Origin: an uncultured Prochlorococcus sp.
GTDB lineage: Bacteria > Cyanobacteriota > Cyanobacteriia > PCC-6307 > Cyanobiaceae
Length of the DNA stretch: 20,384 nucleotides
Direction: 5' to 3'
Assembly: GCA_902573045.1 (NCBI GenBank)
Contig: CACGIB010000013.1
Location: 1-20,384 of the forward strand
Part shown: positions 7,304-16,139 of the stretch, piece after piece
Layout of the letters: the number at the start of each line of letters is the position of its first letter
How positions within the stretch are numbered: position 1 is the first letter of the stretch
Notes under the pieces: model-generated
Database searches by the model: none
Seen by the model: the letters and a program-made list of their open reading frames with translations, nothing else
What the model was told of the DNA's origin: nothing
Made by a program: the position numbers and the translations under genes

Positions 7304-7441
7304 ATGACTAAAAGAACTTTTGGCGGAACTTCCAGAAAAAGAAAACGTGTATCTGGTTTTAGAGTAAGAATGCGTTCCCATACAGGTAGAAGAGTTATTA
7401 AAAGTAGAAGACAAAAAGGTAGAGAAAGAATAGCTGTATAA
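7304..7441 (+). CDS. rpmH: 50S ribosomal protein L34
   Basis: A 45-residue, very basic ribosomal protein of the large subunit. It begins [15 protein letters not shown] and shows the family core [19 protein letters not shown] and QKGRERIAV. The N-terminal TKRTFGGT replaces the commoner MKRTFQPS, as in other cyanobacteria. A purine-rich AAGGA lies at 7288-7292, 11 bases before ATG 7304, one of the few Shine-Dalgarno-like sites in the window. rnpA starts 12 bases after the stop, the rpmH-rnpA pairing found widely in bacteria. Confidence 0.96.
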
Positions 7442-7453
7442 CTTAAAATTTAA

Positions 7454-7840
7454 ATGGCCTTACCTAAAGATATGCGTTTAAAAGGTCACAGGACTTTTAA
7501 TTACATTCATAAAAATTCCACAACATATTATGGAAAATTAATGACATTTAAAGTTGCAAGATCTAATCCAGATATTCTCTTAACCCATAAACTCACAAAT
7601 ACCTCAAACAAATTTAGGGTGGCGATTGCTATTAGTAAAAAAGTTTCAAAAAAAGCTGTAGAAAGAAATAAATTAAGAAGAATCCTGCAAGAGTGGTTAT
7701 TAAAAAATATTCAAAAAATTAATAACCACAAACCATATTGGTTACTTGTTAACCTTAAATTTGGAGATTTCTGCAATGATAAAAGTAAACTTTTGGAGGA
7801 ATTTCAAAACTTAATGTTCAAATCTCGTCTGATCAAATGA
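7454..7840 (+). CDS. rnpA: Ribonuclease P protein component
   Basis: A 128-residue basic protein that binds the RNase P RNA and helps it trim 5' leaders from pre-tRNAs. The N-terminus MALPKDMRLKGHRTFNYI matches the family opening (leading LPK..RL....F). The RNR signature lies in SKKVSKKAVERNKLRRILQEW, with Arg71-Asn72 and Arg75-Arg76. The protein has normal length and a somewhat divergent C-terminus. It begins 12 bases after rpmH, and its last bases (ATGA, 7837-7840) overlap the start of the next gene, so translation of the two is probably coupled. Confidence 0.95.
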   Translation: MALPKDMRLKGHRTFNYIHKNSTTYYGKLMTFKVARSNPDILLTHKLTNTSNKFRVAIAISKKVSKKAVERNKLRRILQEWLLKNIQKINNHKPYWLLVNLKFGDFCNDKSKLLEEFQNLMFKSRLIK

Positions 7841-8250
7841 CTAACATGAATGAAGAAATCTTTTATGAAGATGGGCCTGCAAAAAGTGATTTAATAATAA
7901 ATCTTCTTGCAGCTATAACTATTCTTGGATTACCATTTACCTTTGCTGCAATTGTTCGAGCATTGTGGTTAAGATATAAAATTACAAACAGAAGGATTAC
8001 AATTGATGGCGGCTGGTTTGGTAAAAACAAAACACAAGTTTCATTAAGTAACATTGAAGAAATCAGATCTATTCCAAGAGGATTCGGATCATACGGTGAT
8101 ATGGTTCTTATACTTAATGACGGATCAAAGGTTGAAATGAAATCTTTACCTTTATTCAGAGAAAAGCAAAAATTTATTGAAGCAAATATAAATAAAAGAT
8201 CACAAATCTCAAATCTCAACGAGGTAGAGGGATTTGCTACTAAATCCTAA
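7837..8250 (+). CDS. PH-domain (bPH2/YdbS-like) membrane protein
   Basis: A 137-residue protein with an acidic N-terminus, one long hydrophobic segment (about 19-46, perhaps a re-entrant hairpin or two short spans) and a soluble domain after it. The stretch YKITNRRITIDGGWFGKNKTQVSLSNIEEI is typical of the bacterial PH-like domain of YdbS/YdbT proteins. It is followed by a glycine-rich turn and LILNDGSKVEMKSLP. Residues after about 118 look unstructured. The start codon overlaps the rnpA stop (ATGA), and yidC begins 72 bases after the end. This placement between rnpA and yidC recurs in cyanobacteria as I recall it. A role beside the YidC insertase is suggested by position only; the biochemical function is unknown. 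Confidence 0.8.
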   Translation: MTNMNEEIFYEDGPAKSDLIINLLAAITILGLPFTFAAIVRALWLRYKITNRRITIDGGWFGKNKTQVSLSNIEEIRSIPRGFGSYGDMVLILNDGSKVEMKSLPLFREKQKFIEANINKRSQISNLNEVEGFATKS

Positions 8251-8322
8251 CTAAATTAATTACAAAAACCTCTTTTTCCTGTAAAATAAAATGTCTAATA
8301 AAATTACTCTCCTTTTAATATC

Positions 8323-9465
8323 GTGATAGGGTTCATTTCTGAAAAATTACTTATCCCGATTCTGGATTTTTTCTACGGTTTAGTACCTAGTTATGGTTTA
8401 GCGATTGTTGCATTGACAGTCGTAATTAGAATTGCACTTTTCCCTTTAAGCGCTGGTTCCATTAGAAGCGCTAGAAGGATGAAGATTGCTCAACCAGTAA
8501 TGCAAAAAAGGCAAGCAGAAATAAAATCTAAGTTTTCAGGGGATCCAAAGAAACAGCAAGAAGAACTTGGAAAACTAATGAATGAGTTTGGTAGTCCTCT
8601 TGCAGGTTGCCTCCCATTGATAGTACAGATGCCTGTGCTATTTGCATTATTTGCAACCTTAAGAGGCTCTCCTTTTGCTGATGTGCCATACAACATAAAT
8701 CTCAAGGTGGTTCCACAGGATCAAATAGCAGCCATTGATCCAAAACCTTATAAATCTCCAAGACACTCTATATTCATTACAGAAAAATCACACTTTCCTG
8801 TAATAGCTACTATCCCTAATGGAACAAAATTAGGAACAGAAGAATCGGTAAAAATAAACTTACAAACAACAAACGGCAATAGTTATTTGGAGGTTTTATC
8901 TAAATATGACAATGGATCTAAATTCCTCCCTACGTGGTCGGTTTCTAAAGGATCCGAAAATCTTAAAGTTTCTCAAGACGGTACAGTAACAGCAATCAAA
9001 CCGGGGGATGCAACAATCGAGGCAAAAATTCCTGGTCTGGCTGCTAAAAGCGGTTTTCTTTTTATCAAAGCTCTTGGTCAAGTTGGGTTTTATGTTGATG
9101 GTGCAATTAATTGGGATATTGCTGCATTAGTAGGAGCCTTTGGATTAACCCTACTTCTTTCTCAGGTTTTGTCTAGTCAAGGGATGCCTGCTAATCCACA
9201 ACAATCAACAGCAAACAAAATTACACCAGTTATGATTACTGGGATGTTTCTGTTTTTCCCACTTCCAGCAGGCGTCTTACTTTATATGGTTGTGGCAAAT
9301 ATATTCCAAGCATTTCAGACTTTTCTGCTTAATAAAGAATCTCTTCCTGAGAATCTACAGAAAATTTTGGACCAGCAATTATCAGCTAAAAATGAAGTTG
9401 TAACGACTTCTGCTTCAACCATCTCAGATAAAAGATTACCTTTTGAACCCAACAGTAAAAAATAG
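8323..9465 (+). CDS. yidC: Membrane protein insertase YidC/Oxa1/Alb3
   Basis: A 380-residue insertase that places proteins in the plasma and thylakoid membranes, alone or with Sec. It starts at GTG 8323. Core elements are TM1 (about 25-45) with Arg36 in [12 protein letters not shown], the groove arginine; the basic cytosolic coiled region 46-90; and TM2 (about 94-113) with [23 protein letters not shown]3 to TM5 lie at about 262-338, with [24 protein letters not shown]. Between TM2 and TM3 there is a 130-residue insert (116-245). Within it, TWSVSKG...[17 protein letters not shown] (204-232) resembles a BIG2 immunoglobulin-like repeat. Cyanobacterial YidC proteins as I recall them carry this insert, whereas Bacillus and Alb3 forms have short loops there. 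The C-terminal tail is short and polar. It lies in the rpmH-rnpA-PH protein group. Confidence 0.95.
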   Translation: MIGFISEKLLIPILDFFYGLVPSYGLAIVALTVVIRIALFPLSAGSIRSARRMKIAQPVMQKRQAEIKSKFSGDPKKQQEELGKLMNEFGSPLAGCLPLIVQMPVLFALFATLRGSPFADVPYNINLKVVPQDQIAAIDPKPYKSPRHSIFITEKSHFPVIATIPNGTKLGTEESVKINLQTTNGNSYLEVLSKYDNGSKFLPTWSVSKGSENLKVSQDGTVTAIKPGDATIEAKIPGLAAKSGFLFIKALGQVGFYVDGAINWDIAALVGAFGLTLLLSQVLSSQGMPANPQQSTANKITPVMITGMFLFFPLPAGVLLYMVVANIFQAFQTFLLNKESLPENLQKILDQQLSAKNEVVTTSASTISDKRLPFEPNSKK

Positions 9466-9480
9466 TCTTAATCTTAAATA

Positions 9481-10947
9481 ATGAATTCATGGTGTAGAAA
9501 TTTAGAATTACTCATAAAATCAAGAACTTCATTAATTTGGATCAGGACTAAGGAAGAGGAAAGATTAGAGAAATTAATTAATTTCTCTTGTGAAAGACTA
9601 AATATAAAAAGATTCATTCGCTGGGATTGTGTCAGCGGTATAAAAGGATTAATAAATGAAGAAGGTAAATTTTCAAACAATCCTTTAGGAGTGCTTAATT
9701 GGCTTAAAGAACAAAACTCTGAAGTTTCAACAGTTTTATTAGTAAAAGATTTTCATAAATTTTATGATGATCCATCTATCAACAGAACTATTAAAGAACT
9801 TTCTTCAGAGCTTAAGAAAACCAGTCATAATTTAATTATTAGTTCACATTTATTTCCATCATCAGAAGATCTGGATGAATTAATGACAATTATAAATTTA
9901 CCTTTACCAGATCAATTAGAATTGAAAAATCTAATAAAAACAATTGCTATCAATACCAATTCAAATCTTGAGGAACAGGTCTTAAACGAACTATCTATAG
10001 CTTCAAGTGGACTAACCGAAATAAAAGTAAAGCAAGTCACGGCTAAGGCCCTTGCTCAAAGAGGAAAAATAAGTAAAGAAGATATTAAAGATATTCTTGA
10101 AGAGAAAAGACAAGTGATTGCCAGAAGTGAAATTTTAGAATTCTTCGAAGCAAAATCAAGTCAAGATGATATTGGTGGTTTAAATGTTTTAAAAGTTTGG
10201 CTCAAGCAAAGATACAGGGCCTTTTCTAAAGAAGCTAGAGACTATGGATTACCAATCCCCAAAGGAGTTTTACTCGTTGGAGCGCAAGGAACAGGGAAAT
10301 CACTTACCGCAAAGTCAATTTCTAAGAATTGGTCTATGCCTTTGCTTAAGTTAGATGTTGGGAGACTATTTTCTAGCCTTGTTGGTTCAAGCGAGGCTCG
10401 GACAAGAGAAACAATATTGAGAGCTGAAGCCATGTCTCCTTGTATCCTTTGGATCGATGAAATTGATAAGGGCTTTGGTGGCGATGCCAGGAGTGATGGA
10501 GGGACAAGTCAAAGGGTTTTGGCAAGTTTGCTAACTTGGATGGCCGAGAAAGAATCCGCCGTATTCGTAATTGCCACTGCTAATGCTATAGATAAGCTTC
10601 CCGCTGAATTATTAAGGAAAGGTAGGTTTGATGAGATATTTTTTCTTGATTTACCAAATTCTGAAGAAAGATTTAGTATTCTCGATTTGCACTTAAGAAA
10701 AAGAAGATCAAGTTATAGTTTCCCTCTCTCTACTATCGTCGATAGAACAGATGGCTTCTCAGGAGCAGAACTTGAACAAGCAGTAATAGAGGGTATGCAT
10801 ATTTCATTCTTTGAAAATAGAGAGCTTATGGAGAAAGATTTAATAAAGGCAGTTTCTGAATTAGTTCCTTTATCAAGAACAGCTAAAGAGCAAATTGATT
10901 TACTAAAAAAATGGTCATCTACAGGACGTGCTCGTTCCGCATCGTAA
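9481..10947 (+). CDS. ycf46: Ycf46-type AAA ATPase
   Basis: A 488-residue AAA ATPase of the cyanobacterial and plastid Ycf46 family. The C-terminal module (about 225-460) is complete. It has Walker A GAQGTGKS (267-274), Walker B CILWIDEID (321-329), sensor 1 IATAN (364-368) and the second region of homology with GRFDE, whose Arg382 is the likely arginine finger. A helical lid contains DGFSGAELEQAV. The N-terminal 200 residues contain a degenerate P-loop-like fold (VLLVKDFHKFYDD, then NLIISSH) without Walker A, a feature inferred from pattern. No protease domain follows, so this is not FtsH itself. The family is linked to photosynthesis and carbon-uptake regulation in published work, but its substrate is unsettled. 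It starts 15 bases after yidC. Confidence 0.88.
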   Translation: MNSWCRNLELLIKSRTSLIWIRTKEEERLEKLINFSCERLNIKRFIRWDCVSGIKGLINEEGKFSNNPLGVLNWLKEQNSEVSTVLLVKDFHKFYDDPSINRTIKELSSELKKTSHNLIISSHLFPSSEDLDELMTIINLPLPDQLELKNLIKTIAINTNSNLEEQVLNELSIASSGLTEIKVKQVTAKALAQRGKISKEDIKDILEEKRQVIARSEILEFFEAKSSQDDIGGLNVLKVWLKQRYRAFSKEARDYGLPIPKGVLLVGAQGTGKSLTAKSISKNWSMPLLKLDVGRLFSSLVGSSEARTRETILRAEAMSPCILWIDEIDKGFGGDARSDGGTSQRVLASLLTWMAEKESAVFVIATANAIDKLPAELLRKGRFDEIFFLDLPNSEERFSILDLHLRKRRSSYSFPLSTIVDRTDGFSGAELEQAVIEGMHISFFENRELMEKDLIKAVSELVPLSRTAKEQIDLLKKWSSTGRARSAS

Positions 10948-11069
10948 CTAAAATTTAATTTTGAAAATATTACATAAGTTAGAAATCACTAATTTAGTTA
11001 ATTTTTCATCAAAAATCCCAAATAATGTATTGAGATTAACTATCTTAATTAAGGTATAAAAAAAAAAGA

Positions 11070-12347
11070 GTGTTAGATCAAAAATTAATAAGAGAAAATC
11101 CCACATCTGTTGCAGAGAATTTATCCTTGAGAGGGAAGGTTTATGATATATCCCACATACACCAATTAACTTTAAAGAAAAAAGATATTGATACAGAAAT
11201 ATCCAGGCTTCAATCTGAGAGCAAAAAGTTAAGCAAATTAATTGGTCAAGAAATCAGCAAATCTAAAAACAATAATTCTCCAGAACTAATTTCTTTAAAA
11301 AAGAATGGAAACGAATACAGAATTAAAATTTCTAAACTTGAAGAGAAACAAAGAATATTAGGTAAAGAACTAGATGATGAGATTTATAATTTGCCAAATT
11401 TTCCTAGCAAAGATGCACCTATTGGAAAGGATGAAAGTGAAAATATCCAAGTAAAAACTTGGGGAGATCCTTTGAAAGAGGAGGATCTTAAATCCCACTG
11501 GGAAATAGGTGAAAATCTTAATTTATTTGACTCTATAAATTCAACAAAAATATCAAAAAGTCGGTTTATTACCCTTATTGGTAATGGTGCAAGATTAGAG
11601 AGGGCATTGATTAATTTTATGCTGGATATGCATAGTAAAAATGGTTATTTGGAGTTAATGCCTCCAGCTTTAGTAAATTCAGAAAGTCTTAAGGGATCTG
11701 GACAATTACCTAAATTTTCAAATGAAAGTTTTAAATGCTCTAATGACGATCTTTGGCTTTCTCCAACTGCTGAAGTTCCAATTACCGCTTTTCACAAAAA
11801 TGAAATCATTGACCCCAAGCAATTGCCTCTTAAATATGTTGCATATAGCCCATGTTTCAGAAGAGAAGCTGGCAGTTATGGAAGGGATACTAAAGGTTTA
11901 ATAAGACTTCATCAATTTAATAAGGTCGAGCTTTATTGGTTTTGTGATCCCAGCAAATCTTTTGAAGCTCATGAAAAAATCACTTCTGATGCGGAAAGTA
12001 TTTTAAAAATGCTAAATCTACCCTACAGATTAGTAGATATTTGTACTGGAGACTTGGGATTTTCTTCTAGTAGAACTTTTGATCTCGAAGTCTGGCTACC
12101 TAATAGTAAATGTTATAGAGAAATTTCAAGTTGCAGTAATTGCCTTGACTTTCAAGCACGCAGATCATCAATAAGAACAAAAATAGATAAAAAAAATACA
12201 TATTTACACACGTTAAATGGAAGTGGCCTTGCTATTGGAAGAACAATGGCTGCAATTCTTGAAAATGGCCAACAAAAAGATGGTAGCGTAAGGATCCCAG
12301 ATGCTCTAGTTCCATATTTTGGATCAAATTTTTTAAAAACTGCCTAA
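11070..12347 (+). CDS. serS: Seryl-tRNA synthetase
   Basis: A 425-residue class II synthetase that charges tRNA-Ser with serine. It starts at GTG 11070 with [11 protein letters not shown]. The N-terminal coiled-coil arm that binds the tRNA long variable arm spans about residues 30-105. The catalytic core shows LSPTAEVP (230-237, the TAE serine loop), motif 2 [21 protein letters not shown] (263-283) and motif 3 [18 protein letters not shown] (384-401). The C-terminus is short. The 122-base leader contains ten consecutive A bases (11058-11067) immediately before the start region and no convincing Shine-Dalgarno. rseP follows after 9 bases, so the two are likely co-transcribed. Confidence 0.96.
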   Translation: MLDQKLIRENPTSVAENLSLRGKVYDISHIHQLTLKKKDIDTEISRLQSESKKLSKLIGQEISKSKNNNSPELISLKKNGNEYRIKISKLEEKQRILGKELDDEIYNLPNFPSKDAPIGKDESENIQVKTWGDPLKEEDLKSHWEIGENLNLFDSINSTKISKSRFITLIGNGARLERALINFMLDMHSKNGYLELMPPALVNSESLKGSGQLPKFSNESFKCSNDDLWLSPTAEVPITAFHKNEIIDPKQLPLKYVAYSPCFRREAGSYGRDTKGLIRLHQFNKVELYWFCDPSKSFEAHEKITSDAESILKMLNLPYRLVDICTGDLGFSSSRTFDLEVWLPNSKCYREISSCSNCLDFQARRSSIRTKIDKKNTYLHTLNGSGLAIGRTMAAILENGQQKDGSVRIPDALVPYFGSNFLKTA

Positions 12348-12356
12348 TATAAAAAA

Positions 12357-13436
12357 ATGAATGTTTTAACCTCAATAACAGTACTGGGATTTCTAATTTT
12401 TTTCCATGAGATGGGTCATTTTCTTGCTGCAATTTTGCAAGGTATCTATGTAGATGGATTTTCAATTGGTTTTGGGCCCTCAATAATTCAGAAAAAATAT
12501 AAAGATATCACTTACTCATTTAGAGCCTTTCCTTTAGGAGGATTTGTCTCATTCCCTGATGAAGAACAAAATAATATTGACCCTAAAGATCCAAACCTCT
12601 TAAAAAATAGACCAATAATTCAGAGGGTTTTTGTGATTTCTGCTGGAGTATTAGCTAATTTAATCCTTGCTTATACCATCTTAATTTTAAATGTAACTAC
12701 GGTTGGTATTCCATTTGACCCAGAACCTGGAATTTTAGTCTTGGCGACTCAACCTGAAAAGGCTGCCTCTCTAGCTGGTTTAGCACCAGGAGATAAAATA
12801 TTAGAGATTGAGACTCGTACTCTAGGAGTAGGTGATCAAGCTGTTTCCACTTTAGTAAAAGAGATTCAAAATTCTTCAGATGACCCAATTTCAATAAAAA
12901 TTGAGAGAGATGGGGTTTTTAAAAACATAACTTTAATACCGAAGAATGTTGATGGCAAAGGAACTATAGGTGCTCAATTGCAGCCTAATATAAGAAAAGA
13001 AACTAAAAAGACAAAAAACTTTTACGAACTTTTTAAATACACTAACAATGAGTTTTCATCACTTTTGGTAAAAACAATTCAAGGTTACAAAGGTTTAATA
13101 ACAAATTTCTCTTCAACGGCTCAACAATTAAGTGGGCCGGTCAAAATTGTTGAAATCGGCGCCCAACTATCCCAACAAGGTGGGGCAGGGATACTATTAT
13201 TTGCTGCTTTAATTTCTATTAATTTAGCAGTACTGAATTCATTGCCTTTACCTCTATTAGATGGAGGACAACTTGTTTTCACTTTAATTGAAGGGTTTAG
13301 GGGAAAACCTGTTCCAGTCAAGATACAAATGGTTGTTACACAGTCTAGTTTTTTTCTTTTAGTTGGACTAAGTGTGTTGCTTATTATTAGAGATACTAGC
13401 CAACTTTTAATAGTACAAAGATTTTTAAACCAATAA
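12357..13436 (+). CDS. rseP: RseP-type site-2 metalloprotease
   Basis: A 359-residue intramembrane zinc protease (M50) that cuts membrane-bound regulators or signal peptides within the membrane. The first helix carries HEMGH (17-21), the zinc-binding HExxH with Glu18. FPLGGFVSFPDE follows at 58-69. A single PDZ domain spans about 121-195, with GLAPGDKILEIE. The last helices contain NSLPLPLLDGGQL (294-306), the third zinc ligand region (LDG). The length is that of one-PDZ forms; E. coli RseP has two. It is 9 bases downstream of serS and 63 bases before rpsN. No clear ribosome-binding site is seen before ATG 12357, only a run of A. Confidence 0.92.
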   Translation: MNVLTSITVLGFLIFFHEMGHFLAAILQGIYVDGFSIGFGPSIIQKKYKDITYSFRAFPLGGFVSFPDEEQNNIDPKDPNLLKNRPIIQRVFVISAGVLANLILAYTILILNVTTVGIPFDPEPGILVLATQPEKAASLAGLAPGDKILEIETRTLGVGDQAVSTLVKEIQNSSDDPISIKIERDGVFKNITLIPKNVDGKGTIGAQLQPNIRKETKKTKNFYELFKYTNNEFSSLLVKTIQGYKGLITNFSSTAQQLSGPVKIVEIGAQLSQQGGAGILLFAALISINLAVLNSLPLPLLDGGQLVFTLIEGFRGKPVPVKIQMVVTQSSFFLLVGLSVLLIIRDTSQLLIVQRFLNQ

Positions 13437-13450
13437 ATAAATTTTAAAAA

Positions 13451-13477
13451 TTGTTAGACAAGCTGTTAATATATAGT
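13451..13477 (+). promoter_or_regulatory. Candidate promoter of rpsN
   Basis: A -10-like TATAGT at 13472-13477 lies 22 bases before the rpsN start. TTGTTA at 13451-13456 lies 15 bases ahead of it, a short spacer. Transcription would begin near 13484. A+T richness makes such matches common, so this is tentative. Confidence 0.3.
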
Positions 13478-13499
13478 TTAGTCTAGTAATTTTGATTAA

Positions 13500-13802
13500 A
13501 TGGCGAAAAAGTCCATGATTGCGAGAGAGGTCAAACGCAAAAAACTTGTAAAGAAATATGCTGCAAAAAGGAAATCATTATTAGATGAATTCAATGCAGC
13601 AAAAGATCCAATGGAAAGACTAGAAATACATAGAAAGATTCAGGCTCTTCCCAGAAACTCTGCTCCAAATAGAGTTAGAAATAGATGTTGGGCAACAGGT
13701 AAACCTAGAGGAGTTTACAGAGACTTCGGTCTTTGCAGAAATCAGTTAAGGCAAAGAGCTCATAATGGTGAACTTCCTGGGGTAGTTAAATCGAGTTGGT
13801 AG
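13500..13802 (+). CDS. rpsN: 30S ribosomal protein S14
   Basis: A 100-residue basic small-subunit protein of the long, zinc-free S14 type. It begins [13 protein letters not shown] and has [26 protein letters not shown] (about 47-70) and [25 protein letters not shown] at the C-terminus. The CxxC pairs of the short type are absent. It stands alone, outside the S10/spc ribosomal operon where S14 sits in many bacteria, as in cyanobacteria generally. It lies 63 bases after rseP and has its own candidate promoter. pnp follows after 168 bases. Confidence 0.96.
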   Translation: MAKKSMIAREVKRKKLVKKYAAKRKSLLDEFNAAKDPMERLEIHRKIQALPRNSAPNRVRNRCWATGKPRGVYRDFGLCRNQLRQRAHNGELPGVVKSSW

Positions 13803-13803
13803 T

Positions 13804-13844
13804 TTAATTTTTTACTTTTCCATTATTTTTTCTAAAAAAATTAA
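13804..13844 (+). repeat. A+T-only inverted repeat after rpsN
   Basis: TTAATTTTTT at 13804-13813 pairs perfectly with AAAAAATTAA at 13835-13844 across a 21-base loop. It begins two bases after the rpsN stop and lies in the 168-base spacer before pnp. It could end or slow rpsN transcription or form part of a pnp leader. Stems made only of A and T are weak, and such repeats arise easily at this base composition. Confidence 0.3.
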
Positions 13845-13970
13845 GATTAAATATATTAATATTCATTTAAAAGGCATTATTAAAAATTTTTATAGCTTAT
13901 CTAAATAATTTACTCAATATGTCCCTATAAAATGTAAGAATAAATTATGTATAGATTTATAATTTAAAAA

Positions 13971-16136
13971 GTGGAAGGACAAAATAAGTCGATCACGTTT
14001 GACGGACGAGAGATACGACTAACTACAGGACTATATGCTCCTCAAGCAAATGGATCAGTAATGATTGAGTGTGGTGACACCTCTTTATTGGTTACAGCAA
14101 CAAAAACCGCAAAAAAAGAAACTTCAGACTTTCTGCCTCTAATTTGCGACTATGAGGAGAAACTTTATGCTGCAGGGAGAATTCCAGGTGGTTTTATGAG
14201 GAGAGAAGGTCGCCCTCCAGAAAGAGCGACTTTAATTTCAAGGTTGATTGATAGACCAATGAGGCCGCTTTTCCCTTCATGGATGCGAGAAGAGATACAA
14301 ATAGTTGCCTCTTGCCTTTCTCTAGATGAAAGGGTCCCAGCAGACGTATTAGCTGTTACTGGAGCTTCAATAGCAACATTACTTGGTGAGATTCCATTTT
14401 ATGGTCCAATGGCTGCAGTTAGAGTTGGGCTTATAGGGGATGATTTCATTTTAAATCCAAGCTACAGAGAGATAGAGAAAGGAGATTTAGACATTGTTGT
14501 TGCTGGATCACCTGACGGTATAGTCATGATTGAGGCAGGTGCTAACCAATTATCAGAGCAAGATACTGTTGAAGCTATTGATTTTGGTTATGAAGCGGTA
14601 ACCGAACTAATAAAATCTCAAGAAGATTTACTAAAAGATTTAGGTATAAAACAGGTTAAGCCAACGGATCCTGAAGAAGATACAAGATTACCCATTTATC
14701 TAGAGAAAAATTGTACAAAAGGTATTGAGTTGGTTTTAAAGAAATTTGATCAGTCCAAGGATGAGAGGGATCTTGAACTTGAAAAAATAAAAGTTGAAAC
14801 TCAAATAAAAATTGAATCTTTGAAAGATGATAACGAGTTAAAAGTTCTTCTTTCAGAGAATGATAAGTTATTAGGTTCAGACTTTAAAAAACTTACAAAG
14901 AAATTAATGAGGTCTCAAATTATTAATGATGGCAAAAGAGTTGATGGTAGAGATCTAGACGAAGTTAGAAAAATAAAAGCTTCTGCAGGAATTCTTCCTA
15001 AAAGAGTTCATGGTTCAGCATTATTCCAAAGAGGTTTAACACAAGTTTTATCTACAACTACTTTAGGTACCCCCAGTGATGCACAGGAAATGGATGACCT
15101 TAATCCGAGTACTGAGAAAACTTATTTACATCACTATAATTTTCCTCCTTATTCAGTAGGAGAAACAAGACCAATGAGAACTCCTGGGAGAAGAGAAATT
15201 GGCCATGGAGCATTAGCTGAAAGAGCAATAATTCCCGTTCTTCCTGGTAAAGAAACATTTCCATATGTTTTAAGGGTAGTTAGCGAAGTCTTAAGTTCTA
15301 ACGGCTCAACCTCAATGGGCTCTGTATGTGGAAGCACTCTTTCGTTATTAGATGCAGGAGTACCATTAAAAGCTCCTGTAAGTGGTACTGCTATGGGTTT
15401 AATAAAAGAAGGGAAAGAAGTTCGAATACTTACAGATATTCAGGGGATTGAGGATTTTCTTGGAGATATGGACTTTAAAGTTGCTGGCACTGATAAGGGC
15501 ATAACAGCTTTACAAATGGATATGAAAATTACAGGTTTGTCAGTCTCTATTATTTCTGATGCGATTAAAAAAGCTCGTCCTGCAAGGTTACATATTTTAG
15601 AAAAGATGCAAGAGGCAATAGATCAACCTCAAGAATCGCTTTCTCCTCATGCACCTCGACTTTTAAGCTTTAGAATTGATCCTGAGCTTATAGGAACAGT
15701 TATTGGACCTGGTGGAAGAACTATCAAAGGAATTACTGAAAGAACCAATACAAAAATAGATATAGAAGATGGAGGAATCGTAACAATTGCTTCTCATGAT
15801 GGAGCTGCTGCAGAAGAAGCACAAAAGATAATTGAAGGACTAACACGCAAGGTGCATGAGGGTGAGATATTCTCTGGTGTCGTAACAAGAATAATACCAA
15901 TAGGTGCTTTCGTAGAAATATTACCTGGGAAAGAAGGGATGGTTCATATTTCTCAATTATCTGAAGCAAGGGTTGAGAGAGTAGAAGATGTAGTAAGACA
16001 AGGAGATGAAGTAACCGTAAGAGTTAGAGAGATAGATAGTAGGGGGAGAATTAATTTAACTTTAAGAGGTGTAGGACAAAATAACGGAATGTCTTATCCA
16101 GAACCAACACCTACTCCAGTTGCTCCACTAAACTAA
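13971..16136 (+). CDS. pnp: Polyribonucleotide nucleotidyltransferase
   Basis: A 721-residue phosphorolytic 3'-5' exoribonuclease, a trimer that degrades mRNA and, in cyanobacteria, also adds heteropolymeric tails. It starts at GTG 13971. First RNase PH domain about 10-225 (RRYxGRPP-like [24 protein letters not shown]). A helical linker spans about 240-310 and is Lys/Glu-rich here. The second RNase PH domain, about 320-545, has [12 protein letters not shown] (442-453) and the catalytic [21 protein letters not shown] region, with acids at 495, 499 and 501. KH domain about 560-620 with [12 protein letters not shown]1 domain about 632-700. A TATAAT (13958-13963) only 7 bases before GTG and a TATAAA (13926-13931) are both possible -10 boxes; the first would give an almost leaderless message. 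The stop is 3 bases from the end of cysQ. Confidence 0.96.
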   Translation: MEGQNKSITFDGREIRLTTGLYAPQANGSVMIECGDTSLLVTATKTAKKETSDFLPLICDYEEKLYAAGRIPGGFMRREGRPPERATLISRLIDRPMRPLFPSWMREEIQIVASCLSLDERVPADVLAVTGASIATLLGEIPFYGPMAAVRVGLIGDDFILNPSYREIEKGDLDIVVAGSPDGIVMIEAGANQLSEQDTVEAIDFGYEAVTELIKSQEDLLKDLGIKQVKPTDPEEDTRLPIYLEKNCTKGIELVLKKFDQSKDERDLELEKIKVETQIKIESLKDDNELKVLLSENDKLLGSDFKKLTKKLMRSQIINDGKRVDGRDLDEVRKIKASAGILPKRVHGSALFQRGLTQVLSTTTLGTPSDAQEMDDLNPSTEKTYLHHYNFPPYSVGETRPMRTPGRREIGHGALAERAIIPVLPGKETFPYVLRVVSEVLSSNGSTSMGSVCGSTLSLLDAGVPLKAPVSGTAMGLIKEGKEVRILTDIQGIEDFLGDMDFKVAGTDKGITALQMDMKITGLSVSIISDAIKKARPARLHILEKMQEAIDQPQESLSPHAPRLLSFRIDPELIGTVIGPGGRTIKGITERTNTKIDIEDGGIVTIASHDGAAAEEAQKIIEGLTRKVHEGEIFSGVVTRIIPIGAFVEILPGKEGMVHISQLSEARVERVEDVVRQGDEVTVRVREIDSRGRINLTLRGVGQNNGMSYPEPTPTPVAPLN

Positions 16137-16139
16137 TGA

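Noticed and set aside
10945..11006. TAACTAAA (10945-10952) and TTTAGTTA (10993-11000) followed by ATTTTT, as a terminator after ycf46
   Set aside because: The stem is eight A+T-rich pairs with a 40-base loop, too weak and too easily found by chance.
11055..11067. TATAAA plus A10 tract as the serS promoter
   Set aside because: The -35 candidate TTGAGA (11030-11035) is 19 bases away, and the box is only 9 bases before GTG. Possible, but not better than chance here.
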